A DNA stretch of 64,000 bases. Origin: Hydra vulgaris (taxonomy: Eukaryota > Cnidaria > Hydrozoa > Anthoathecata > Hydridae). Position 1 is the stretch's first letter. Each line of letters starts with the position of its first letter. Shown here piece after piece: positions 56,740 to 64,000 of this stretch. The notes beneath the pieces are model-generated. The model searched no databases, had not been told where the DNA came from, and worked only from the letters and a program-made list of their open reading frames with translations. The DNA lies in the NCBI RefSeq assembly GCF_038396675.1, contig NC_088922.1, positions 15,802,001 to 15,866,000 of the forward strand. The letters are read 5' to 3'. Position numbers and translations under genes: made by a program.

Positions 56740-57465
56740 ATACTAACTGTTCCAGGGTTGTTTTTTTTAATATGCATCGCAGTATAAAACGAAAAAGGAA
56801 AACGGTTCGCCTAATGCAAAAATAATTGTTGCTTAATTATGGTCATCTAAAAACGTTGTTTGGTTACGTATGCGCCATTTAAAACTTTAGAGCTTTCAAA
56901 GTTACGATGGCTCTTTTTAATTACAGTAAAAATATATGATTGACCACAATCGAGTCTTTCTTGCGGCAACTGTTTTTTCATTAATAGACGATATTTAGTC
57001 TGACTTTTTTTTCCCGTGAACCTTGGGAAGTCAGACGATAAAACTTTGGTTTTTGAGCTAAAGCATTTTACAATCTACCGGAACAATCGTGTTTGTGCGG
57101 CTTTACTCTGATGTTTTAAAAAAACAATGGAATTTTGCGTAGTTTTATTTTCTAGCCTTTTAAATTAATTTAAATTTGTTTTAAATTAAGATTTTACTGT
57201 TGTGTTTCAATAATAATAAAAATAGATGTCTTAGATTAGGAAATAAACTAAATTTTATTCAACTTCTGCGATAGCGGGATGGGGATGGGGAAATAATTCG
57301 ATGAACGGAGTTGGAATGGGGACAAAAACCGTCCCCATGTCACTCTCTCCTGGAAAGATTTTAGTACTTTTTAGTTTTAATGGAAATAAAATATAAATTT
57401 TTTAAAAATAATTAAATAAATTGAATAATTAAACAATTAAATAATTTTATAAAAATAACTCAATG
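56740..57465. other. No gene recognised
   Basis: A G-rich patch at 57270-57340 contains the small hairpin ATGGGGAC...GTCCCCAT (57316-57338). Otherwise featureless. Confidence 0.4.
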
Positions 57466-57469
57466 AAGT

Positions 57470-58610
57470 TACTAGGTGTTCTTCTTGACGAAATATCACA
57501 TGGATAAACCACTTAAAATTAATCGAAAATAAAATTTCTAAAAATATTGGCATACTTTATAAGGTAAAACCTTATCTTAATCAAACTTGCTTAAAATATA
57601 TCTACTTCTCTTTTATTCATTGTTATCTCAATTATGCTAACATTGCTTAGTGCACACCAATAAAAAAAAACTATTTAACAAACAAAAACATGCCATAAGA
57701 ATAATATCCAACGCAGACCGTCTCTCTCATTCACGACCACTATTTATTAATTTAAAAATCTTAAATGTTTACCAAATAAATATATATCATCATTTATTAT
57801 TTTTTATGTATAAAATCAATAACGATACCAAATATTTTTAAAACGCTATTTAAAAAAATACAGCACAAATACCTTACTAGACATGCAAACAATAATTATG
57901 TTCAAGGTAAAAATCACTTTGAAGCCACCAAGTTTTCTATCACAGCTAGAGGCCCACAACTATGGAGTAAAGTAATTAGAAATGACATAAAAACGCTTGC
58001 AAACATAAATATTTTTAAATCATTTAAATTTCTAAAAGAAATAATTTTAATTAATCAAAACATGAAGGACTTCTTCTAGAGCTTATTTGTTGGCCTTTAA
58101 AATATTGTGTAGTATATTTTCATTTTATTTGCAAAGGTTTAAAAACTTAGTTCACTAAAAAACTTATTTTTTATATTCTATTTTCTTTTTATGAAAAACT
58201 TAAGGTCTTGCTATAGAAGTTTAAATTCTTTTCATTATATTTCCTAATTAAGAATTCTTAATCGCAATAACTAAAAACATTTATATATAGTTTCGAATAT
58301 CTTTTATGTTTGTTTGTTTCTTTTTTATTTTTGCTTTGTGTTCAATTATATTTGAAAATAAGTTTTAGAATTTATTATCTTTATTTTTTTGTCTTTTTTT
58401 GTTTGTTTGTTTGTCTGTTTTTTTGTTTTTTTGTTGTTTGTTTTTGTTTTGTTTTTTTTGTTTCTTTTTTTTAAAAAAAAAAATTTTCTTTCTTTTTTTT
58501 CTTTTTATATTTGATAACATTTTTAATGACAAGATTTGATAGCTATATTATTTACGGATTATGGGAGCTTGGTGATAAGACTATTTTGTCTTCTTCTTGC
58601 CCCCGCCATG
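57470..58610 (+). pseudogene. LINE ORF2 C-terminus and 3' end
   Basis: Broken frames read LLGVLLDE (about 57473-57495), NISKNIGILYKV-like residues near 57530-57565 and LFNKQKHAIRIISNADRLSH, RPLFINLKILNVYQINIYHH (57668-57795), then FSITARGPQLWSKVI-like residues near 57935-57980. This is the post-RT block of the CR1/jockey-like LINE family and is closest to the minus-strand copy at 10411. Many stops are present. The 3' untranslated part runs to about 58608 and ends in the shared stem-loop. Confidence 0.8.
58570..58608 (+). ncRNA. LINE 3'-end stem-loop, copy 4
   Basis: GGTGATAAGAC, a 6-base loop, then GTCTTCTTCTTGCCCCC. The stem is AAGAC (58577-58581) with GTCTT (58588-58592). The same order and words appear on the minus strand at 10040-10078. 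Confidence 0.6.
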
Positions 58611-58902
58611 TGTATATTTTACCAATACGAGAGTTGTAATTATTTTAAACGGCAAACTTATAACTAAAAAAAAAAAAAGTAACCTCAAGCAGGAATTAAT
58701 GCAAGAATGGTGCGAATATTTATTACATATTTCGATTGCAAAAAAACACTGTGTAAACAAAATATTTTCAGAAAACTATCTTGAGTCTTAAGCTTAGGAT
58801 CTCTGTTAAACTTTAATTTAAAGGATTATACTTCTCAAGCATTTAGCAACATAGCCAAATGTTAACTAAATTTTTTAAATTTTGAAACCCTATAAACAGT
58901 CC

Positions 58903-59010
58903 TACGCACCCGTACAAAACTGTCCTACGCACCTTTTTCGAAAACCTACGAACATCCCTAGGCACTCGTTTTTTTTCGAAATTTTGAAAATAACGGGTGC
59001 GTAGAACTGT
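58903..59010. repeat. Inverted repeat around CCTACGCACCCGT
   Basis: CCTACGCACCCGT near 58905 is inverted as ACGGGTGCGTAG near 58993. Extra copies CCTACGCACC (58924) and CCTACGAAC lie between. Confidence 0.8.
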
Positions 59011-59940
59011 TTTTGAAACTGTACTTCTTTATTTTATATTTTTTATTTCTCATTTATAGAATTAAAACTTGCAGAAAATATATAAACTTTCAAACCTGAG
59101 ACTCTGTTTGCAACCCTTTACAATTTATTGTTAAGTATTTACTGCATAGCATGACCACGAGTGACCATGATATTTACTACATAGCATGACCACTAGCTGA
59201 TGCCAATTAATAATATCAATCTGACGTGTTATTTTAAACTGCTGTATGTTATCACTTCTCATCTTTTTTTCAATTAGAGTGATAAATCCAAGTGCTTTAA
59301 GTTTATCTTTGTATGGTGGTTTTGATATTTTTTCAGTAGAGTGGCAGTTTTGATATTGAAAAAATTAATCTTGTAGTTTTTTTTTAAACGCGTTCTAAAA
59401 CCTGAACATCTCCCACTTGATATGGTGGTTCAAGCTTTTTGGTAAGAATTTAATGTCTCTCAAATTGTACCATTCTACGGTCTTCTTAGAACAACGACAA
59501 AAAGCAAGATCAGGCCAGAACCAACAGGGGACATTGTGTCTTCAAGAAAATGGCAAAAGTCTAGCTTGAAAGAATTTTGAACAAAAGTGTAAAATTTTGG
59601 CCCTGGGAGCTGTTTAAAGTTGCACTCAATATATGTTTCGTCATCTATAATTATGCAAACATTAAATTTTGAAAGCATTTAGTCATAAAGATTTCGAACT
59701 CTAGTTTTAGCAGTCAGTGATTGCTTATTTAATCGGTTTGCACAAAATGCAATTGTTTGCTGGCGCGAAATGCAGCATTTTTTTTTTAATTTATTTATCA
59801 CAGCTAATGAAATCTAATGAAAAAAAAAAGAAAAAATTCAAAGTAAGAAACTTTTTGTTTATAACTCTAAATTAATGTTTTTATTATACAATAAAAAGAA
59901 GCAAACTGTTAGTGGCACGTGAAACCATTTGAGGATTCAT
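59011..59940. other. No gene recognised
   Basis: A short direct duplication (TATTTACTRCATAGCATGAC, 59139 and 59171). A minus-strand open frame at 59475-59678 has somewhat lower AT content but no recognised motif. Confidence 0.4.
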
Positions 59941-59945
59941 CAAGT

Positions 59946-60251
59946 AAGACAAAGAGTCACTGTCATCTCAGGTTGTTTTTTTTTTTTGTATCTAGATTAC
60001 TCAATGCTCACTTTTTTACAGTTAAACTTAAATTTATTAAATAAGACAAAGAGTCACTGTCATCTCTGGTTTTTTTGTTTTTTTTTTTCTTTTTTTCTAG
60101 ATTACTCAATGCTCACTTTTTTACAGTTAAATTTAAATTTATTAAATAAGAAAAAGAGTCACTGTCATCTACGGTTTTTTTTTTTTTTTTTTTTTTTTTT
60201 TCTAGATTACTCAATGCTCACTTTTTTACAGTTAAATTTAAATTTATTAAA
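59946..60251. repeat. Tandem repeat, three copies of about 100 bp
   Basis: Units start at about 59946, 60043 and 60148 with AAGACAAAGAGTCACTGTCA, followed by a variable T run and TCTAGATTACTCAATGCTCA. The T-run length accounts for most of the size differences. The 144-aa open frame across it is a by-product. Confidence 0.93.
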
Positions 60252-60400
60252 TAAAAAAAAAATTAAAAAAACTTCTTTTTTTCTTCTTAATTTAGCTTTT
60301 AGGATGTGTAAAAAACGATTAAATAACATTTTTTCTTCGCACGTTAGAACGCTAAGATTTTAAAAATAGCTTTAGCATTTGTTTTGATTAAAATAATAGT

Positions 60401-60513
60401 GTCTATTTGCACGTTTTTTACTTGCGAAAACACTATTTACTTATAGTCTATTTGCACGTTTTTTCGTGCGAAAAGACTTTATTTACTTATAGTCTATAGG
60501 CACGTTTATTAAA
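60401..60513. repeat. Three-copy repeat of TAGTCTATTTGCACGTTTTTT
   Basis: Copies begin near 60401, 60446 and 60497, the second with a CGTGCGAAAA extension. Another copy (TATAGTCTATTTGCACG) lies at 62211, beyond the foldback, so the foldback appears to sit inside or beside this repeat. Confidence 0.85.
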
Positions 60514-60604
60514 AAAAAGGAAAAAATCTATCCAATTCAATGAAAACTGAAAGGCATAAAATTTGTTATGTTTAGTTTTTAAATTTTAAATTTATCCAGC
60601 GCAG

Positions 60605-61171
60605 TGCACAGTGATTTAGAAACACTTAAAATTTGGCCAAAATACAGTTTTTTGAGTGGCGCAATTTAAATAATGTTATTAGCTAACTATTTTCTACAGT
60701 TTCTTATGATTTTAACGGTATAAAAAAATAAGTAGTGAAATAAAAGATTCAAATGTTAATTTATGTTTGAAAGTGACCGAAAACAGCTTTTTTTTAACAA
60801 TAAAATTTTATCGTTTTTAAATCTTGATTTTCTCCCTAAATACAAAACCTTTCAATTAATTTTCTATATATACAAAGATAATAGATAACTTTATCTTAAA
60901 TTATGAAAATATTTGAAATATGTATTTATACAGGTTGTAAAAATTTTAAAAATGCGATTGTAACGAGTTTAAACTGATTTTTATAGTGCTAGGACTTTTT
61001 ACCTCAGACTTCCTTCGCGAAGCTGTTTCTTTTTTTAAAGAGAGTTTGTATCATTCTATAAGAAACTAAAAAAGTTAGCTGCCCCAACTTGCCCCATTTC
61101 GAAATAATGTGGTTTTGAAAAGCTCATTTTATAAAAAAATTAGCGACGTAAAAGCTAATACGACGTAATAT

Positions 61172-61266
<95 letters not shown>

Positions 61267-61924
61267 CATTAAAAAGTTTTGTTCAGAAATTTCAGAAAAA
61301 AACTCTTAAAACATTTAAAAAGTTAAAGTTAAACATTTAAAAAGTTAAAGGTAATTTACGTCGTATTAGTTTTTACGTCCCTAATTTTTTTATAAAATGA
61401 GCTTTTTAAAACCACGTTATTTCGAAATGGGGCAAGTTGGGGCAGCTAACTTTTTTAGTTTATTATAGAATGATACAAACTCTCTTTAAAAAAAGAAACA
61501 GCTTCGCGAAGGAAGTCTAAGGTAAAAAGTCCTAGCACTATAAAAATCAGTTTAAACTCGTTACAACTGCATTTTTAAAATGCATTTCTTACAAACTGTA
61601 TAAATACATATTTCAAATATTTTCATAATTTAAGATAAAGTTATCTATTATTTTTGTATATATAGAAAATTAAATTGAAAGGTTTTGTATTTAGGGAGAA
61701 AATCAAGATTTAAAAATCATAAAATTTTATTGATAAAAAAAAGCTGTTTTCGGTCACTTTCAAACATAAATTAACGTTTGAATCTTTTATTTCACTACCT
61801 TTTTTTTATACCGTTAAAATCATAAGAAACTGTAGAAAATAGTTAGCTAATAACATTATTTAAATTGCGCCACTCAAAAAGCTGTATTTTGGCCAAATTT
61901 TCAGTGTTTCTAAATCACTGTGCA
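60605..61924. repeat. Foldback element, arms about 565 bp
   Basis: 60605-61169 is inverted at 61356-61924 with a few percent differences (for example TGCACAGTGATTTAGAAACA at both outer ends). Near the centre each arm holds GGGGCAAGTTGGGGCAG (61429-61445 and inverted 61079-61095), a typical transposon terminal word. The spacer is (TA)n plus a duplicated AACATTTAAAAAGTTAAAG. Confidence 0.92.
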
Positions 61925-62355
61925 GTGAAGTGAACATTCGTTAACAAACTATTTTGGGATAGACTCAGAGTAGTGTAAATAGATCGATAAGAGTTGGTTT
62001 GGAAAGGCAATCTTTTAACTAAAAAAAATTTCTTCTCAAAATTTATTTTATTTATTGACACCTAATTTTTTTTTCTAAAGAATGAAAATCTAGTTATACT
62101 GTAGTTTTAACTTAAATTTAAGTAACTTAAATTGTAAATTATTATTTTTTGTTAATATTCATTATAAAAAACCTCAATTTTTTATAACAAGCGAATAGAC
62201 TATAATAAGTTATAGTCTATTTGCACGCTAGTGGGAATAAATTCACCCTAAAAAAATATTCACAAGCTGATAACGTAACAAGATGTTACCTAAATTATGT
62301 AAAAAGGTATACAAAACAACAGTTCCTATCAAGTTAACTTAATATTGAACGTAAA
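61925..62355. other. No gene recognised
   Basis: AT-rich flank of the foldback, including the TAGTCTATTTGCACG copy at 62211. Confidence 0.4.
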
Positions 62356-62359
62356 TTGC

Positions 62360-62800
62360 ATACCTAACATCTGGTGCAATATCTGTCCGCTTTCTCTATA
62401 CTATCTCTTTAACTCAACTTCTTCTGACTTTCACTCAATGATCCTTTATTCTTCTTCGGGTTATAATGTTCTTTAGTGAGCTGAACTCGTCTTCACAGGC
62501 CTTGGTATCTGGCCTCTATATGGCAATTAGCCGGAGGAGGATAAAGCACAGTACCAAAAAATATTTACAAACACATTAATTAAAAACATGGTAATTAGTT
62601 GTAACTGTTTAATTGTATAATTGCACATTCTAATATCTAGTGCAATATCTTTCCGCTATCTGTATTCTATCTTTCTAACTCGACTTTGCGGGCCTTGGTA
62701 TGTAGCCCCATACCACCTTGGTATGTGGTCTCATAAGGAGAATAAATTGCAATACTAAATAATATTTACGAATTAAAACTAATAATATTTACGAATTAAA
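62360..62800. repeat. Diverged direct duplication, about 265-base period
   Basis: ATCTGGTGCAATATCTGTCC... (62370) and ATCTAGTGCAATATCTTTCC... (62634) head two related segments that both continue to GGCCTTGGTATSTRGCC and then AATATTTAC words. It probably belongs to the 3' part of the minus-strand LINE next to it. Confidence 0.75.
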
Positions 62801-63410
62801 ACTGTATTAATTTTATGCAATTTTCTTTTGTGTAAATGTTACAGATATTAATTAGCTTTTGTAGGCCAGAGAGGGTGGAACTAAGAAGTATAATGTCATC
62901 AGCATATGCTACAACACCCGTGTAGTTTCCATTTATTGATGTTCCTACGACACTTTCATTTTGTAAGGTTTCTAGTAGGTTTTGAGTGTAAAGATTGTAC
63001 AAATGAGGCGAGAGAATCGATCCCTGTCTCACTCCTTGCGTTAGATAGAATAGAGTTGATTTGCAACCTAGATAAGACACAGAAGCACTACTCTCCCTGT
63101 ATAATGACGATATTGTATTAACAATATACAGTGGTAATTTTTTATTATTGTACAGTTTCTCAAAAAGAATGTCCCAGTTGCAGCTGTCAAAAGCTTTTTC
63201 AGCATCAAGGGAACAGAGATAAACAGGTGAGTTGTTGTTGTTGTAGTGTTTAATTGTTTCACTAATAACAAATTCGGCGTGTAGGGTTGAGCTATTTTTG
63301 GTGAAAACGAATTGAAGAGGATGAGCTTCTTTTAGATCTGGACAGATTATTAGGATTATATATTCGATTAGTTTTGTGAAGATTGGAATGATGCTGATAT
63401 TAAGACCACG
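62796..63410 (-). pseudogene. LINE reverse transcriptase fragment (minus strand)
   Basis: Read right to left: CPDLKEAHPLQFVFTKNSST (about 63345-63290), PVYLCSLDAEKAFDSCNWDI (about 63225-63168, catalytic D of RT motif A), YLGCKSTLFYL, GVRQGSILSPHLYNLYTQNL (63035-62976, motif B) and VVAYADDIILLSS (62923-62885, motif C with an intact YADD). This is a different LINE clade from the CR1-like copies. It carries an RT core of about 200 residues that is broken by one frameshift near 63075; the ends are missing. Confidence 0.88.
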
Positions 63411-63609
63411 TAAAAAAGGTCTTTTTAAATATAAGTAGTAGTTTTTTTTAATTTTTATTGTAATTAGTCAACTATTTTATTACTTTGGCCATTATCACAT
63501 TTGCTACGCCACTGGCAAATAAAATTAAAAATATATTTTTCAATTAATTTAAAAAGGTTTTTTCAATTAACAAAAAAACACTACTTTGCTTTAAATGAGC
63601 TTTGTATGT
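63411..63609. other. AT-rich spacer, no gene recognised
   Basis: Sequence between the minus-strand LINE fragment and the possible zinc-binding exon. Nothing supportable. Confidence 0.35.
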
Positions 63610-63717
63610 TTATTGGCAATTCTTGCTCGTATCGTTGACCATAATAGAACAGCAAGATCCACACAACCAATCGTCACATGATTCGCAACGCATCCATAAT
63701 TGTCGTTGAGTTGTAAT
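63610..63717 (-). CDS. Possible terminal exon with a cysteine-rich zinc-binding motif
   Basis: The minus strand reads TTQRQLWMRCESCDDWLCG then SCCSIMVNDTSKNCQ and a stop. The pattern W-x-RCESCDDWLCGSCC resembles the C-terminal part of a PHD/RING-like finger, as found at the ends of some transposon-encoded proteins. The stretch is less AT-rich than its flanks. I could not find an upstream exon, and its 5' side is an in-frame stop, so it is either an exon with an unseen acceptor or a transposon relic. Confidence 0.35.
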   Translation of the reverse strand: MTTQRQLWMRCESCDDWLCGSCCSIMVNDTSKNCQ

Positions 63718-64000
63718 TTATCTCCAAAAAAAATGTCAAAAGCTTGATATTTTTTAGAACTCAAAGAACTGTAGTTAGTTTTGTAGTTAAATATGTTTTT
63801 TTATTCAAATAAAACACAATGGTGTGTATCCATTATAAAATTGTCAAAATTTACTGGTAAATTTACAGGTAAAGTTACCGGTAAATTTTACATTCGCAAC
63901 ACTTATCAACATTTCACAATATTACTGCTTATTGTCTCCTTCGCTGTTTATCCGTGAATGACCAAAGTTCGAGTATTTCAAAATTTCATTAATTTTTATA
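63718..64000. other. Window end, no gene recognised
   Basis: A small internal repeat of ACYGGTAAATTTACAGGTAAAG near 63852-63890 (partly palindromic, GGTAAATTTAC). Nothing else. Confidence 0.4.

Noticed and set aside
59929-60363. 144-aa open frame
   Set aside because: It reads through three copies of a tandem repeat with T runs, and the Phe-rich segments are artefacts.

Overview
This window looks like nuclear DNA of a very AT-rich, repeat-dense animal genome. The best fit is a cnidarian of the Hydra type. That assignment is an inference from base composition, the many (TA)n microsatellites, and the mix of CR1/jockey-like LINEs, Penelope-like elements, Tc1/mariner, P-type (THAP) and pogo-like remnants, with short exons and strict GT/AG introns. 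No bacterial-style operons, rRNA genes, true tRNA genes or CRISPR arrays were seen.

Only two host genes can be assembled with confidence. One at 16826-18607 (+, four exons, 218 aa) has two related copies of a domain I do not recognise. The other at 53303-56724 (+, six exons, 189 aa) encodes a secreted protein with a signal peptide and two chitin-binding type-2 (peritrophin-A/CBM14) cysteine domains. All introns in both genes are phase 1. Two weaker exon candidates lie on the minus strand at 19829-19943 and 63610-63717.

The rest is mobile DNA. 0-16 kb: a TIR element, a ten-copy 38-bp tandem array, a pogo-like transposase remnant, a small hAT-type MITE with near-perfect 8-bp target duplication, a LINE nested in a DNA transposon with 13-bp identical termini, LINE tails and microsatellites. 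20.6-27.2 kb: a minus-strand LINE abutting an apparently perfect 3.77-kb palindrome that holds two mirror-image Tc1-like transposase pseudogenes. 27.2-30.2 kb: two Penelope-like element remnants, one followed by a motif that folds as a complete type I hammerhead ribozyme. 31.6-41.7 kb: a decayed minus-strand transposase-like gene, then a composite region with CCCAGTG termini, CCCATGTGGG-rich subterminal arrays, a long foldback and a P-type THAP transposase element with 38-bp TIRs and 8-bp target duplication. 42.5-52 kb: two more LINE copies, a MITE and three pieces of a tRNA-derived SINE. 57-64 kb: another LINE tail, tandem repeats, a 1.3-kb foldback and a minus-strand LINE reverse transcriptase fragment.

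Two cross-window patterns stand out. Four LINE 3' ends (7763, 10051, 42540, 58577) share a stem-loop, and the SINE tails carry a similar sequence, which suggests the SINE borrows the LINE machinery. Several unrelated MITE-like ends begin with GGGG followed by a GTTG/AGTGGG-like motif, suggesting a related group of TIR transposons.
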